Part shown: positions 49,356 through 59,749 of the stretch, one piece after another
Numbering within the stretch: position 1 is the first letter of the stretch
Layout of the letters: every line of letters starts with the position of its first letter
NCBI RefSeq assembly: GCF_028890485.2
Contig: NZ_JARCHV010000002.1
Span: forward strand, 496,001 to 560,000
Length of the DNA stretch: 64,000 bases
Reading direction: 5' to 3'
DNA from: Planococcus sp. SK3692
GTDB taxonomy: Bacteria; Bacillota; Bacilli; Bacillales_A; Planococcaceae
Program-made: the position numbers and the translations under genes
The notes under the pieces: generated by a model
What the model saw: the letters and a program-made list of their open reading frames with translations, nothing else
Databases searched by the model: none
Told to the model about the DNA's origin: nothing

Positions 49356-50654
49356 ATGGACGTTTATAAAATTAAAGGCGGCAACCGCTTGTCCGGAACG
49401 ATCAAAGTCAATGGTGCTAAAAACAGCGCTGTGGCTTTGATTCCGGCTTCGATCTTGGCAAATTCGCCGGTATCGATTGAAGGCTTGCCAGAAATTTCCG
49501 ATGTTTGGACATTGAAAAGTATTTTAGAAGAAATAGGAGGTTCCGTCACATTCGAAGACGGCGTTATGCAAATCGACCCGACTGATATGGTCGACATGCC
49601 GCTGCCAAACGGCAACGTCAAGAAATTGCGGGCTTCTTACTATATGATGGGCGCGATGCTTGGACGCTTCAAGCACGCTGCTATCGGCCTTCCGGGAGGA
49701 TGTTTCCTCGGGCCACGGCCGATTGATCAACACATCAAAGGCTTCGAAGCACTCGGTGCAAAAGTAACCAATGAGCACGGGGCAATTTATTTGCGTGCCG
49801 ACGAACTGCGCGGTGCGAAAATCTACCTCGACGTTGTCAGTGTAGGCGCAACAATCAATATTATGCTTGCGGCCGTTCGCGCGAAAGGGCAGACGGTTAT
49901 CGAGAATGCGGCGAAAGAGCCGGAAATCATTGATGTCGCGACACTCTTGACGAATATGGGCGCGAAAATCAAGGGCGCTGGGACCAACGTCATCCGCATC
50001 GAAGGCGTGGATGAATTGCACGGCACCAACCATACAATCATTCCTGACCGTATCGAAGCGGGCACATTCATGATCATGGCTGCCGCTGCCGGCGACGGCG
50101 TGACGATCGATAACGTCATTCCTTTCCATATGGAAGCTTTAACTGCGAAACTCCGGGAAATGGGCGTCGAAGTTCAGGAAGATGAGGAATCGATTCATAT
50201 TCCAAAAACCGAAAACTTGCAGCCAATCGACGTGAAGACTTTGGTCTATCCAGGATTTGCGACGGATCTGCAGCAGCCGTTCTCGGTTTTGATGACACAA
50301 GCGCACGGATCTTCGATGATCACCGACACCATTTATTCCGCGCGCTTCAAGCACATCGATGAGTTGCGCCGTATGAATGCGGTCGGGCGTGTCGAAGGGC
50401 GTGCAGCCATTATTACGGGGCCGACTCCGTTGAATGCAGCGACCGTTGTCGCTTCCGATTTGCGCGCAGGAGCCGCACTTGTTATCGCCGGCTTGCTTGC
50501 AGAAGGTGAAACGGAAGTGCGGGAGATCTATCACATCGAACGCGGCTACTCGAACATCATCGAAAAGCTGCGGGGCCTTGGCGCTGACATTCGCCGCGAA
50601 ACGATCGATCCCGTGGCGAGCGGGAAGTCCGACCTCAGTTCCGACGTGAATTGA
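49356..50654 (+). CDS. murZ: UDP-GlcNAc 1-carboxyvinyltransferase (MurZ/MurAB-type)
   Basis: A 432-residue enzyme for the first committed step of peptidoglycan synthesis, adding enolpyruvyl to UDP-GlcNAc. The fosfomycin-target Cys116 is in [15 protein letters not shown], and [13 protein letters not shown] near 22 holds the conserved Lys-Asn. The ATG at 49356 follows AAAAGGAGAA; the longer frame overlaps tal and lacks an RBS. The position next to tal and glpX marks the second paralog (MurAB) of Bacilli. Confidence 0.93.
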   Translation: MDVYKIKGGNRLSGTIKVNGAKNSAVALIPASILANSPVSIEGLPEISDVWTLKSILEEIGGSVTFEDGVMQIDPTDMVDMPLPNGNVKKLRASYYMMGAMLGRFKHAAIGLPGGCFLGPRPIDQHIKGFEALGAKVTNEHGAIYLRADELRGAKIYLDVVSVGATINIMLAAVRAKGQTVIENAAKEPEIIDVATLLTNMGAKIKGAGTNVIRIEGVDELHGTNHTIIPDRIEAGTFMIMAAAAGDGVTIDNVIPFHMEALTAKLREMGVEVQEDEESIHIPKTENLQPIDVKTLVYPGFATDLQQPFSVLMTQAHGSSMITDTIYSARFKHIDELRRMNAVGRVEGRAAIITGPTPLNAATVVASDLRAGAALVIAGLLAEGETEVREIYHIERGYSNIIEKLRGLGADIRRETIDPVASGKSDLSSDVN

Positions 50655-50727
50655 CTCGTTAAAGGCATTTGCATATATGCTACAATATAGGTGGCATATA
50701 CAAAGATTGAACGGAGGAAAATGAATT

Positions 50728-51693
50728 ATGGAACGAAGTCTTTCGATGGAATTAGTGCGGATTACAGAAGCGGCAGCAATCGCCTCTTCGAAATGGATGG
50801 GCCGCGGCTTGAAAAATGAAGCGGATGATGCGGCAACGGAAGCGATGCGGACTGTATTCGATACGATTCCGATGCGCGGAACCGTCGTCATTGGCGAAGG
50901 CGAAATGGACGAAGCACCGATGCTCTATATCGGTGAACAACTTGGTTCAGGCGATGGTCCTGAAGTGGACGTCGCGGTCGACCCTGTAGAAGGCACGAAC
51001 ATTGTCGCTGCTGGCGGCTGGAATGCGATCGCAGTATTGGCGATTGCGGACCGTGGAAATTTACTCAATGCACCGGATATGTATATGGACAAAATTGCGG
51101 TCGGCCCTGAAGCTGTCGGCAAAATTGATATCAATGCACCGGTCATCGACAATTTGCGCGCAGTCGCTAAAGCGAAAAACAAGGATATCGAAGACGTTGT
51201 TGCCACGATTATTGACCGGCCGCGTCATGCACAGATCATCAAGGAAATCCGCGATGCGGGAGCACGCATCAAATTGATTACGGACGGCGATATCGCCGGC
51301 GCTATCAATACGGCTTTCGACCAAACGGGCGTCGATATCCTATTCGGTATCGGCGGAGCTCCGGAAGGGGTTATTTCTGCAGTCGGATTGAAATGCCTCG
51401 GCGGTGAATTCCAAGGCAAGCTGGTTCCTCAAGATGACGAGGAAAGACAGCGCTGCTTAGATATGGGCCTCGAAGTCGATAAAGTATTGATGATGGATGA
51501 CTTGGTTAAAGGCGATGATGCCATCTTTGCAGCGACAGGGATCACTGACGGAGAACTTCTTCGCGGCGTTCAGCTGAAAGGTTCTTTCGCAGAAAGCCAT
51601 ACTTTGGTCATGCGTGCAAAATCCGGCACGGTTCGTTTTGTCGAAGGGCGCCACAGCCTCAAGAAAAAACCGGATCTCGTCATGAAAGATTGA
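50728..51693 (+). CDS. glpX: Fructose-1,6-bisphosphatase, class II
   Basis: A 321-residue GlpX-type phosphatase for gluconeogenesis. Metal motifs are [11 protein letters not shown] and [16 protein letters not shown] and [12 protein letters not shown] follow. RBS: ACGGAGGAAAA. A palindromic GCATATATGC with TACAAT lies about 45 bases upstream and may be its promoter. A weak GC hairpin (51711-51735) separates it from rho. Confidence 0.93.
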   Translation: MERSLSMELVRITEAAAIASSKWMGRGLKNEADDAATEAMRTVFDTIPMRGTVVIGEGEMDEAPMLYIGEQLGSGDGPEVDVAVDPVEGTNIVAAGGWNAIAVLAIADRGNLLNAPDMYMDKIAVGPEAVGKIDINAPVIDNLRAVAKAKNKDIEDVVATIIDRPRHAQIIKEIRDAGARIKLITDGDIAGAINTAFDQTGVDILFGIGGAPEGVISAVGLKCLGGEFQGKLVPQDDEERQRCLDMGLEVDKVLMMDDLVKGDDAIFAATGITDGELLRGVQLKGSFAESHTLVMRAKSGTVRFVEGRHSLKKKPDLVMKD

Positions 51694-51809
51694 TTTCCAT
51701 ACTCCAAACCTGAGTCCGGCTTTATGCCGGGCTCCTTCTTTAATGACTCCAGAACAAGAGAAATTCCTCAGAAATCTTGAAACTAATGATAAGTGTGGTG
51801 TCCAACTAG

Positions 51810-53093
51810 ATGGCAACGATGACAATCTCTGCATTAGAAAATATGACGCTCAAAGAGCTTTATAACTTGGCGAAAGAATACAAGCTGAACAATTACAGCA
51901 AACTGACGAAAAAAGAATTGATTTTCGCCATACTGAAAACCCGAGCGGAACAAGAAGGCTTCTTTTTCATGGAAGGTGTCTTGGAAATCATCCAATCGGA
52001 AGGCTTCGGGTTCCTGCGCCCGATCAACTACTCACCAAGTTCACAGGATATTTATATTTCCGCTTCCCAGATTCGCCGCTTCGACCTGAGAAACGGCGAT
52101 AAAGTATCCGGAAAAGTCCGTCCGCCAAAAGAAAATGAACGCTATTTCGGGTTGCTCCAGGTAGAAGCTGTCAACGGCGAAGATCCTGAAGTCGCAAAAG
52201 AACGCGTCCATTTCCCGGGCCTTACGCCGCTGTATCCGGACCGCCATATCCGTCTTGAAACAGGACCGGAGCATTTATCGACACGCATTATGGATCTGGT
52301 ATCCCCGGTCGGCTTCGGCCAGCGCGGCTTGATTGTTGCACCGCCAAAAGCCGGAAAAACGATGTTGTTAAAGGAAATTGCCAATGCCGTAACGACCAAT
52401 CATCCGGAAGCGGAACTGATTGTGCTGTTGATCGATGAGCGGCCGGAAGAAGTGACGGATATCGAACGCTCGGTCGACGCCGATGTGGTGTCTTCGACTT
52501 TCGATGAAGTTCCGGAAAACCATGTCAAAGTAGCCGAGCTGGTTCTCGAGCGTGCGATGCGCCTTGTCGAGCATAAGCGCGATGTCATCATTTTAATGGA
52601 TTCGATCACGCGACTGGCACGTGCATATAATTTGGTCATTCCACCAAGCGGCCGCACGCTTTCGGGGGGAATCGACCCTGCTGCATTCCATCGCCCGAAA
52701 CGCTTTTTCGGGGCTGCACGCAATATCGAAGAAGGCGGCAGCTTGACGATTCTCGCGACAGCACTCGTCGATACGGGGTCGCGCATGGATGAAGTGATCT
52801 ACGAAGAGTTTAAAGGCACGGGCAATATGGAGCTGCATCTCGACCGCAGCTTGGCCGAACGCCGCATTTTCCCGGCACTCGACATCCGCCGATCAGGTAC
52901 ACGCAAGGAAGAATTGTTGATGGATCCGGAACAACTTGATAAACTATGGACTATCCGCAAAACCTTCTCGGATTCGCCGGACTTTACCGAGCGTTTCATG
53001 AAAAAGCTCAGCCACTCAAAAACCAACGAAGAGTTTTTCGGACAATTGCCAAGAGATGGCAAGTCATCGCGTACTCCGCGAAAGACGAATTGA
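51810..53093 (+). CDS. rho: Transcription termination factor Rho
   Basis: A 427-residue hexameric RNA helicase. The N-terminal Rho-N segment is [18 protein letters not shown], then the OSB RNA-binding domain ([19 protein letters not shown]), then Walker [13 protein letters not shown] near 176 and the R-loop and Q-loop regions. The start at 51810 lacks a clear RBS, and an in-frame ATG at 51819 is possible. Weak initiation fits the autoregulation known for Rho. Confidence 0.94.
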   Translation: MATMTISALENMTLKELYNLAKEYKLNNYSKLTKKELIFAILKTRAEQEGFFFMEGVLEIIQSEGFGFLRPINYSPSSQDIYISASQIRRFDLRNGDKVSGKVRPPKENERYFGLLQVEAVNGEDPEVAKERVHFPGLTPLYPDRHIRLETGPEHLSTRIMDLVSPVGFGQRGLIVAPPKAGKTMLLKEIANAVTTNHPEAELIVLLIDERPEEVTDIERSVDADVVSSTFDEVPENHVKVAELVLERAMRLVEHKRDVIILMDSITRLARAYNLVIPPSGRTLSGGIDPAAFHRPKRFFGAARNIEEGGSLTILATALVDTGSRMDEVIYEEFKGTGNMELHLDRSLAERRIFPALDIRRSGTRKEELLMDPEQLDKLWTIRKTFSDSPDFTERFMKKLSHSKTNEEFFGQLPRDGKSSRTPRKTN

Positions 53094-53243
53094 TTGCTTG
53101 CAAATACCTATAAGTTTTGATAAGATTATAAGAGTGAAACAAAACAGTACTATTGCATATACGGCCTAACGAGCCGTGTAAGGCAATAGGCAAAATAGAT
53201 TAAACTCTGTTCCAGATGGTTCAGGGCGGGAGGAGAAAACATT
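53094..53243 (+). promoter_or_regulatory. Structured leader of rpmE (L31-type)
   Basis: A hairpin CTATTGC-ATATACGGC / GCCGTGTA-AGGCAATAG (53150-53190) precedes GGTTCAGGGCGGGAGGAG and the start codon. Ribosomal protein L31 leaders of Firmicutes are known as a class; this one has the right location and size, but I could not compare it with the family model. Confidence 0.5.
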
Positions 53244-53459
53244 ATGAAAACAGGTATTCACCCAGAGTACAAAAAAGCAACAGTGACTTGCTCATGCGGC
53301 AACTCATTCGAAACAGGTTCAGTAAAGGAAAACATCAACGTTGAGCTTTGCTCAGAATGTCATCCATTCTATACTGGACGCCAAAAATTCGCAGCTGCAG
53401 ATGGCCGCGTAGACCGTTTCAACAAAAAATACGGCCTCAAAGAAGAAATCAACAACTAA
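53244..53459 (+). CDS. rpmE: Ribosomal protein bL31, zinc-binding type
   Basis: A 71-residue bL31. The four zinc ligands are intact (Cys16, Cys18, Cys36, Cys39 in CSCGN and CSECH), so this is the C+ paralog used when zinc is sufficient. [10 protein letters not shown] is the family signature. RBS: GGGAGGAGAAAA. A strong terminator follows (ATACCCGTCCG / CGGATGGGTAT, T8, 53468-53509). Confidence 0.95.
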   Translation: MKTGIHPEYKKATVTCSCGNSFETGSVKENINVELCSECHPFYTGRQKFAAADGRVDRFNKKYGLKEEINN

Positions 53460-53467
53460 GTCACTAT

Positions 53468-53509
53468 TATACCCGTCCGTCGCGAAAACGCCGGATGGGT
53501 ATTTTTTTT
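53468..53509 (+). terminator. Terminator of rpmE
   Basis: ATACCCGTCCG / CGGATGGGTAT plus T8. Confidence 0.9.
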
Positions 53510-53612
53510 CGTCAATGAACGGAAAAAATCAATTACATAGCAGAAAAATGATATTCATACCCACCGTTTTTGGTATGATATTAACAGTAAATGTTTGAAA
53601 GGGGTCTCCACT

Positions 53613-54206
53613 ATGTACGTCATGAAACAGACCGGATGGGTCGAGTTGATTTGCGGCAGCATGTTTTCAGGGAAATCGGAAGAGCTGATCCGACGCATCC
53701 GCCGCGCACAATTTGCTAAGCAAAAAATCGCGGTATTCAAGCCGAAATTGGATAACCGCTACAGCGAGGAAGCGGTCGTCTCCCATAACGGAACCACTGT
53801 CATCGCGCTGCCGATTGGGCATTCGGGCGAAATGAAAGAATATATTACCGATGAATTTGATATCATCGCCATCGACGAAGCACAATTTTTTGATATGGAA
53901 ATCGTCGATCATGTACAAAAATTGGCTGATCACGGATTCCGTGTCATTGTGGCAGGATTGGACCAGGATTTCCGTGGCGTGCCGTTCGGTCCGATGCCAT
54001 CCCTATTGTCAATCGCGGAGCAAGTGACCAAATTGCAGGCTGTCTGCACAGTCTGCGGATCTCCGGCAAGCCGTACGCAGCGCCTGATTGACGGTAAGCC
54101 TGCCGGTTCGGATGACCCGATCATCCTAGTCGGCGCTTCAGAAGCCTATGAACCGCGCTGTCGCCATCACCATGAAGTTCCGGCCGGCGTCACGGTTACA
54201 GAATAA
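53613..54206 (+). CDS. tdk: Thymidine kinase
   Basis: A 197-residue type-II thymidine kinase. P-loop [10 protein letters not shown] at 15-24, DEAQFFD (Walker B and catalytic Glu) near 90, lasso-loop Tyr in [12 protein letters not shown], and zinc Cys in CTVCGSPA. The ATG at 53613 is preferred (AAAGGGGT upstream) over an in-frame ATG at 53595. It is preceded by a TATGAT -10-like box. Confidence 0.93.
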   Translation: MYVMKQTGWVELICGSMFSGKSEELIRRIRRAQFAKQKIAVFKPKLDNRYSEEAVVSHNGTTVIALPIGHSGEMKEYITDEFDIIAIDEAQFFDMEIVDHVQKLADHGFRVIVAGLDQDFRGVPFGPMPSLLSIAEQVTKLQAVCTVCGSPASRTQRLIDGKPAGSDDPIILVGASEAYEPRCRHHHEVPAGVTVTE

Positions 54207-54299
54207 GTGCCAATAAGCGTGTATACAAATAAATCACAGGCCTTGTGAAGTCAATGGACTTGATTTTTTGATGTATTTTTTGAGAAAAGATATGAAACG

Positions 54300-54410
54300 A
54301 ATAGCACAGACTCCTGGGTGAGCAGCGAAGTACTGAAATCCATTCGGGCGTCTAGCCCGAATTAGTGCAGTGCAAGCCCCCGGAAAGCCAGCTATTTCGC
54401 AGAATATCGC
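54300..54410. repeat. GACTCC/GGAAAGC family element, copy C
   Basis: Outer stem AATAGC / GCTATT, loop GACTCC / GGAAAGC, inner GGG / CCC, and an internal TTCGGGC / GCCCGAA hairpin. It occupies the gap between tdk and prfA; no gene is seen there. Confidence 0.65.
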
Positions 54411-54472
54411 GACAATGAAATTCTATGCACAGAGTTATCGATTTTATATAGAAGAAACTAGAGGTGAAAACA

Positions 54473-55552
54473 ATGTTTGACCGTTTACAGTCTGTCGAGG
54501 ACAGATACGACCGTCTCAACGAAATGTTGAGTGACCCGGATATTGTCAGCGATACGAACAAGCTGCGCGATTACTCCAAAGAGCAATCCGATTTGCAGGA
54601 AACTGTGGAAACTTACCGTGAGTACAAAGACGTCCAGACGCAATTGGCAGATTCAAAAGCCATGTTTGAGGAAAAAATGGACGCCGATATGCGCGAAATG
54701 GTTAAAGAAGAAGTCACAGAACTTGAAGGGCGTTCAAAAGAATTGGAAGAACGTCTCCACATTCTGTTGATTCCAAAAGATCCGAACGATGACAAAAACG
54801 TCATCATGGAAATCCGTGGTGCAGCAGGCGGCGATGAAGCGGCCCTGTTCGCAGGTGATTTGTTCAAGATGTATTCCCGTTTTGCCGAGGCCAACGGATG
54901 GAAAGTCCAGATCATGGACTCGAACCCGACGGAAATCGGCGGATTTAAAGAATTGGTCTTTATGGTGACGGGCAAAGGCGCTTATTCCAAACTGAAATAC
55001 GAAAACGGCGCACACCGCGTACAGCGTGTTCCGGAAACAGAATCCGGTGGTCGCATCCATACTTCGACAGCAACGGTCGCATGTTTGCCGGAAGTGGAAG
55101 AAGTCGAAGTTGATATCCACGATAACGATATCCGCGTTGACACCTATGCATCATCAGGTGCAGGGGGGCAATCGGTCAATACGACAATGTCGGCGGTGCG
55201 TTTAACGCATGTACCTACGAATATTGTCGTCACGTGTCAAGATGAGAAATCCCAGATCAAGAATAAAGCGAGTGCCATGAAAGTCCTGCGCGCCCGCGTC
55301 TATGAAAAGTTCCAAAAAGAAGCACAAGCGGAATATGATTCCGTACGTAAATCCGCTGTTGGTACAGGTGATCGTTCAGAGCGCATCCGCACGTACAACT
55401 TCCCGCAAAACCGCGTGACGGACCATCGCATCGGATTGACCATCCAGAAGCTGGATCAAATCCTGCAAGGCAAGATGGATGAAATTGTTGACGCCCTGGT
55501 GATCGATGAACAATCAACGAGGATGGAGAGTCTGAACAATGAACAAAGTTGA
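54473..55552 (+). CDS. prfA: Peptide chain release factor 1
   Basis: A 359-residue class-I release factor reading UAA and UAG. GGQ at 231-233 ([12 protein letters not shown]) triggers hydrolysis, and the codon-recognition PxT-type tripeptide region lies before it. ATG 54473 follows GAGG at good spacing; GTG 54464 is in frame but lies on the RBS. It overlaps prmC by 14 bases, and PrmC methylates this GGQ glutamine. Confidence 0.95.
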   Translation: MFDRLQSVEDRYDRLNEMLSDPDIVSDTNKLRDYSKEQSDLQETVETYREYKDVQTQLADSKAMFEEKMDADMREMVKEEVTELEGRSKELEERLHILLIPKDPNDDKNVIMEIRGAAGGDEAALFAGDLFKMYSRFAEANGWKVQIMDSNPTEIGGFKELVFMVTGKGAYSKLKYENGAHRVQRVPETESGGRIHTSTATVACLPEVEEVEVDIHDNDIRVDTYASSGAGGQSVNTTMSAVRLTHVPTNIVVTCQDEKSQIKNKASAMKVLRARVYEKFQKEAQAEYDSVRKSAVGTGDRSERIRTYNFPQNRVTDHRIGLTIQKLDQILQGKMDEIVDALVIDEQSTRMESLNNEQS

Positions 55553-56414
55553 AACCTTAACGACAGTGGAATTTGTCTATGAAGCCCTGGAGCAAGCAAC
55601 AAATTATTTGAAACAATACGGCCGTGAAGAAACAGCGGCGCGCATTCTGTTGCAGCATGAACTCGGAGTGGATTATTCCGGTTTGGTCGCAGCAATGCGT
55701 GATCGAATTGAAGAGCGTCAATTCGAAGCCTATTGGGCCAATGTCGAAGAATTAATCGAAGGTGTGCCGGTCCAGCATTTGACTGGCGTTGAACAATTTT
55801 ACGGCAGAACCTTCCAAGTATCGCCAGCCGTTTTAATCCCGCGTCCAGAAACAGAAGAGCTGATTGAAGAAACCCTGAAGTTGAAACGGCAGCTGTTCGG
55901 CACAAAAGAAGTGCAGGCAGCAGACATCGGCACAGGCAGTGGAGTCATTGCAGTCACATTGAAATGTGAATTGCCTGAAGCCGAAGTGATGGCGACGGAT
56001 ATTTCCGAAGAAGCCTTGTTTATGGCAGAACGCAATGCTGAATCTTTGGATGCGGATGTCCATTTCGTAACAGGCGACTTGGCAGCACCGCTTGTGGGAA
56101 GAAAATGGGATATTATCTTATCCAACCCGCCGTACATCGCGCATCATGAAGCGCCGAGCTTATCTGATACTGTTCGTGAATTCGAGCCGCATGAAGCGTT
56201 ATTCGCCGACCGTGACGGGCTTGCCGCTTACGAAACATTGGCAGAGCAAGTGCCTGAATTGATTAGCCGCCCAGGGATTATCGGGCTTGAAATCGGCAGT
56301 AGCCAAGGCACGCTTGTAACTGAAATGTTCCAAAAAGCCTTGCCTGAAGCACGCGTCTATTGCAAAAAAGATATCAACAAACATGACCGCATGGTATTTT
56401 GTATTTTAGAGTAA
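55539..56414 (+). CDS. prmC: Release factor glutamine methyltransferase
   Basis: A 291-residue SAM methyltransferase. The N-terminal helical domain includes [14 protein letters not shown] and [11 protein letters not shown]. The Rossmann motif [12 protein letters not shown] is near 130 and the substrate-binding NPPY is at 196-199. It modifies Gln of the GGQ motif in PrfA and PrfB. It starts inside the prfA end, so the two are coupled. Confidence 0.94.
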   Translation: MNKVETLTTVEFVYEALEQATNYLKQYGREETAARILLQHELGVDYSGLVAAMRDRIEERQFEAYWANVEELIEGVPVQHLTGVEQFYGRTFQVSPAVLIPRPETEELIEETLKLKRQLFGTKEVQAADIGTGSGVIAVTLKCELPEAEVMATDISEEALFMAERNAESLDADVHFVTGDLAAPLVGRKWDIILSNPPYIAHHEAPSLSDTVREFEPHEALFADRDGLAAYETLAEQVPELISRPGIIGLEIGSSQGTLVTEMFQKALPEARVYCKKDINKHDRMVFCILE

Positions 56415-56415
56415 T

Positions 56416-56573
56416 TTGTGCACAAATCACCTTATATTGAGGGGTGTTATCCACAAAATGTGGATATTGTCGCCAAAACCTTATTGTACTGGAGATGTTT
56501 AGGTGGAAACGAAAACAATTCTTGTGGATGAACATGTGAATAACGATGAAAGTTATTCACAAGCTGTGGATTA
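56416..56573. other. Cluster of DnaA boxes at the prmC/tsaC junction
   Basis: Perfect TTATNCACA boxes: 56447-56455 (+), 56535-56543 (-) and 56553-56561 (+). One-mismatch boxes: 56416-56424, 56459-56467 (-), 56523-56531 (-) and 56565-56573 (-). Seven sites in 158 bases is far above chance, and four fall inside the tsaC coding start. B. subtilis is known to have DnaA-box clusters outside oriC, one of them, as I recall, at ywlC, the ortholog of tsaC. Confidence 0.75.
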
Positions 56574-57492
56574 TATACGTGGAGGGGAAGTCGTCGCATT
56601 TCCGACCGAAACCGTTTACGGCCTCGGTGCGGATGCGATGAATGCTGAAGCTGTCGATAAAATCTTCGCAGCGAAAGGCCGCCCGACCGACAATCCATTG
56701 ATCGTTCACGTGGATTCCAAAGAAACCGCCTTGGAGTATGTCGAAGATGTTCCGGAAAAAGCGCTGCAATGCATGGACGCTTTTTGGCCGGGTGCACTGA
56801 CTTTGATCCTGCAGGCGAAACCGGATACCTTTGCTTCTAACGTAACAGCAGGCTTGTCGACGGTAGGCATTCGCGTGCCGAACCATCCAGTTGCGTTGAA
56901 TTTATTAAAGCGTTTGAAGCGGCCTGTCGCAGCACCTAGCGCGAATACAAGTGGAAAACCAAGCCCGACTATGGCTGGGCATGTCTATTTCGACATGGAC
57001 ACCAAGATTCCGCTCATCCTGGACGGTGGGCCGACACAGGTCGGCATCGAATCGACGGTTCTCGACATGACGAGCGCACCGCCAGTTATCCTGCGTCCAG
57101 GGCAAGTGACGAAAGAGCAATTAGAGGAAGTCATCGGGACTGTCCGTTTGTCTTCCGAGACAAAAGGCAATACACCAAAATCTCCCGGCATGAAGTACGC
57201 TCATTACGCGCCGGCTGCTCCGCTTTATTTGATCGAGCATAATAGCAAGCTCATCGAAAAAGCGATCGATTATATCCACGGCAAGAAGAAAAAAATCGCG
57301 GTGCTGAGCCGCGAGGATTTCGAGACAGCAGATTATTGCTTCCCGCTCGCTGTGGATAAGTTATACGACAGCTTGCGCAGATGCGATCAGACGGATGCCG
57401 ATTTGATCTTGGCTTGCGTATTGCCCGAGAATGAAGATGCTGCCCTGATGAACCGCTTGGAAAAAGCAGCGGACCATAAATGGTTCAGCTGA
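56503..57492 (+). CDS. tsaC: L-threonylcarbamoyladenylate synthase (Sua5 type)
   Basis: A 329-residue Sua5/YwlC enzyme making the threonylcarbamoyl-AMP for tRNA t6A37. The YrdC domain (20-205) shows GEVVAFPTETVYGLG, KGRPTDNPLIVHV, and SANTSGKPSPT. After SPGMKYAHYAPAAPLY comes the C-terminal Sua5 domain. GTG start with GGAG eight bases upstream. In spore formers spoIIR lies between prmC and this gene; here the gap is only 88 bases. Confidence 0.93.
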   Translation: METKTILVDEHVNNDESYSQAVDYIRGGEVVAFPTETVYGLGADAMNAEAVDKIFAAKGRPTDNPLIVHVDSKETALEYVEDVPEKALQCMDAFWPGALTLILQAKPDTFASNVTAGLSTVGIRVPNHPVALNLLKRLKRPVAAPSANTSGKPSPTMAGHVYFDMDTKIPLILDGGPTQVGIESTVLDMTSAPPVILRPGQVTKEQLEEVIGTVRLSSETKGNTPKSPGMKYAHYAPAAPLYLIEHNSKLIEKAIDYIHGKKKKIAVLSREDFETADYCFPLAVDKLYDSLRRCDQTDADLILACVLPENEDAALMNRLEKAADHKWFS

Positions 57493-57522
57493 CTCAAGCA
57501 AATGAATTGGATGACAGCATGT

Positions 57523-57554
57523 AAAGCCACTGGAAATTTCCAGTGGTTTTTTTA
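57523..57554 (+). terminator. Terminator of tsaC
   Basis: Perfect palindrome CCACTGGAAATTTCCAGTGG followed by T7. Confidence 0.92.
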
Positions 57555-57942
57555 TGTTTTAAATAAGGGAGAGTGGTGAGATTCCGCTACAAGGGGAGGG
57601 CTTCAACCGCATACTTCTTAGCATTCAGTCCAGGGTGTCTATTTTCTTTGTGTTAGAGTATCGCATGAAAAGCGTTGCTCAACTTTCGCTGTGCTCAAGC
57701 TTCGCAAATGAATGGACTCGGCTTCCCCTCGCCATCCATTCGCCCCTTTCCGCTCCATCTCTAGTCTTGGAAAGGGAACGAAACTTTTCACACATTGATA
57801 TCAGCGTGATCAGCTTTGTAACTTCAAATTGAATAGTGTTGACGTGTTTTTGTATTAACTAATCCGGATAAGCGTCCCCACGAGTGTATGAAGACAATCA
57901 ACAGCGATACTTACTCACATACGATACCCAAGTAATTTAAAA
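57555..57942. other. Gene-free stretch between tsaC and the repeat array
   Basis: No reading frame here has a convincing RBS and protein-like composition; the longest (57635-57832) looks random. One inverted repeat is visible (GAATGGA near 57709 with TCCATTC near 57740). In B. subtilis mntP lies between tsaC and ywlE; nothing like it is recognisable here. Confidence 0.55.
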
Positions 57943-58480
57943 GCCGAACCGCGCACAAGGACGAGCCGGAGCAATAAGACAAGTGTTCTTCTTGGCTTAT
58001 TGCGAAAGGCCAGCCCAAAGCGGGAGGCGGCTAGTTCGTGATGAAATGTGCAATAGACAACACGTCTCGCTATCAAGTCCAATTAAGCGTCGTAACAAGC
58101 GGATGAAAACACTCAACTATGACACTTCCTCGCATGCAAAATATAGTGAAATCTATCAGCCGAACCGCGTACAAGGGCGAGCCAGAGCAATAAGACAAGT
58201 GTTCTTCTTGGCTTATTGCGGGAGGCCAGCCCAAAGCGGGAGGCGGCTAGTTCATGATGAAATGTGCAATAGACAACATCTCGCTATCAAGTCCAATTAA
58301 GCGTCGTAACAAGCGGATGAAGGCACTCAACTATGACACTTCCTCGCATGCAAAATATAGTGAAATCTATTAGCCGAACCGCGCACAAGGGCGAGCCGAC
58401 GCAATAAGACAAGTGTTCTTCTTGGCTTATTGCGAAAGGCCAGCCCAAAGCGGGAGGCGGCTGCTTCATGAAGAAAAGAT
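57943..58480 (+). repeat. Tandem array of about 214-bp repeat, two and a half copies
   Basis: Units start at 57943, 58158 and 58372 (AGCCGAACCGCG), so the period is 214-215 bases. Each unit has a 90-base core closed by AGCCG / CGGCT with the hairpin GCAATAAG-A-CAAG / CTTG-G-CTTATTGC, then a less structured tail ending GTGAAATCTAT. The third copy stops after the core. The same family lies inverted at 43130-43560. No transposase or long reading frame is present. Confidence 0.85.
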
Positions 58481-58666
58481 CAATGAACAATTTATATCGC
58501 TCTCAAGACCAGCTCGCCGCAATGGCTTCTATAATAAGTTAACCCAATCCGCATCCATACAATAGCTCGATAAAATGCGGTATAATAATAGATAGACACA
58601 CGCTATCTGGAGAGTTCATTGAACACAAAAGATGGCGACACAGAAGCTTGGATAAGGGGGGATTGG

Positions 58667-59101
58667 ATGAAGATTTTATTCGTCTGCACAGGGAATACAT
58701 GCCGCAGCCCGATGGCGGAAGCGATTGTGCATACCCTTGATATCGAGGGTATGGAAGCCCGCTCCGCAGGAATCTATGCGGGGCAAGCGCCGCTGTCAGC
58801 CAATGCGCAGAAAGTATTGAGCGAGCAATCCATCGAATTCGACCATATCTCGAAGCCACTGGACCCGCGTGATGTAGAATGGGCAGAGTTGATCTTGACG
58901 ATGACTTATTCACACAAGATGGCGCTCATGCAATACTATCCGGAAGTAGCGACAAAGCTGCATACCGTGAAGGAATTTGCGGAAGGTTCGACTGGCGATG
59001 TCAGCGATCCCTATGGTGGTTCCATGGCTGATTACCGCAAGACGTATCAAGAATTGGAGCAATTGATCGATAAAATGGCGAAGCAATTCGACATCAAGTA
59101 A
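58667..59101 (+). CDS. ywlE: Protein-arginine phosphatase (low-molecular-weight PTP family)
   Basis: A 144-residue LMW-PTP-fold phosphatase. The P-loop CTGNTCRS (nucleophile Cys7, Arg13) carries the Thr after Asn that marks the arginine-phosphatase YwlE over tyrosine phosphatases. The general-acid Asp is in SDPYGGS. In B. subtilis YwlE counters McsB arginine phosphorylation. ATG 58667 follows AAGGGGGG; an upstream in-frame TTG lacks an RBS. Promoter-like TATAAT near 58579. Confidence 0.9.
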   Translation: MKILFVCTGNTCRSPMAEAIVHTLDIEGMEARSAGIYAGQAPLSANAQKVLSEQSIEFDHISKPLDPRDVEWAELILTMTYSHKMALMQYYPEVATKLHTVKEFAEGSTGDVSDPYGGSMADYRKTYQELEQLIDKMAKQFDIK

Positions 59102-59106
59102 CTGGA

Positions 59107-59155
59107 AAGAGCTGTCTAAGGGCATAACTGCATGTGCTTCGAGACAGCTCTTTTT
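59107..59155 (+). terminator. Terminator of ywlE
   Basis: AAAGAGCTGTCT / AGACAGCTCTTT enclosing a loop of about 24 bases, followed by T5. Confidence 0.82.
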
Positions 59156-59299
59156 CGATTGCCGGACGCGAGGATTTCAGTTGCAGAAACCAGGCATGAG
59201 GAAGTAACATGGAACTGTTCAAAAATGTTAGAATTAAATAAAAGCGGCGGCACTGATTCTAGTACTGTCCGTTAAACGAAAACGAAAAGAGGGTTAATC

Positions 59300-59737
59300 A
59301 TGAGAATAGCAATTTCATCAGACCACGGCGGCAACAACCTGCGCAAGGAGATTGTCAACCTATTGAATGAGCTGGGCATTGAATACAAAGACTTCGGTCC
59401 GCAAACAGACGACTCTGTCGACTATCCGGATTATGCACAACCGGTAGCAGAAGGTGTCGCCAGCGGAGAATTTGATAAAGGCATTTTGATTTGTGGGACA
59501 GGGATCGGCATGTCGATTTCAGCCAACAAAGTAAAAGGCATCCGCTGCGCGCTCGTACATGATGTATTCAGCGCGAAAGCGACGCGTGAACATAACGACT
59601 CGAATGTCCTCGCGATGGGCGAGCGTGTCATCGGGCCAGGACTTGCGAAAGAAATTGCGAAAACATGGCTGACGACCGATTTTGAAGGCGGCCGCCATGA
59701 AAACCGCGTGCAGAAAATCAGCGCACTCGAAAACTAA
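59300..59737 (+). CDS. rpiB: Ribose-5-phosphate isomerase B
   Basis: A 145-residue RpiB interconverting ribulose- and ribose-5-phosphate. SSDHGGNNLR at the N-terminus, catalytic Cys in ILICGTGIGMSISANK near 66, and ARE-HNDSNVLAMGERVIG. It starts the rpiB-ywlG-glyA group with gaps under 15 bases or overlaps. RBS: AAAAGAGGG. Confidence 0.93.
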   Translation: MRIAISSDHGGNNLRKEIVNLLNELGIEYKDFGPQTDDSVDYPDYAQPVAEGVASGEFDKGILICGTGIGMSISANKVKGIRCALVHDVFSAKATREHNDSNVLAMGERVIGPGLAKEIAKTWLTTDFEGGRHENRVQKISALEN

Positions 59738-59749
59738 GGAGGAGTAAGC

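Noticed and set aside
57635-57832. A 65-codon frame after tsaC
   Set aside because: No RBS, atypical composition and inside an inverted repeat region; better treated as non-coding.
57983-58300. A 105-codon frame across the tandem repeat
   Set aside because: The protein merely repeats itself because the DNA unit repeats; no RBS, and the frame is not kept in the third copy.
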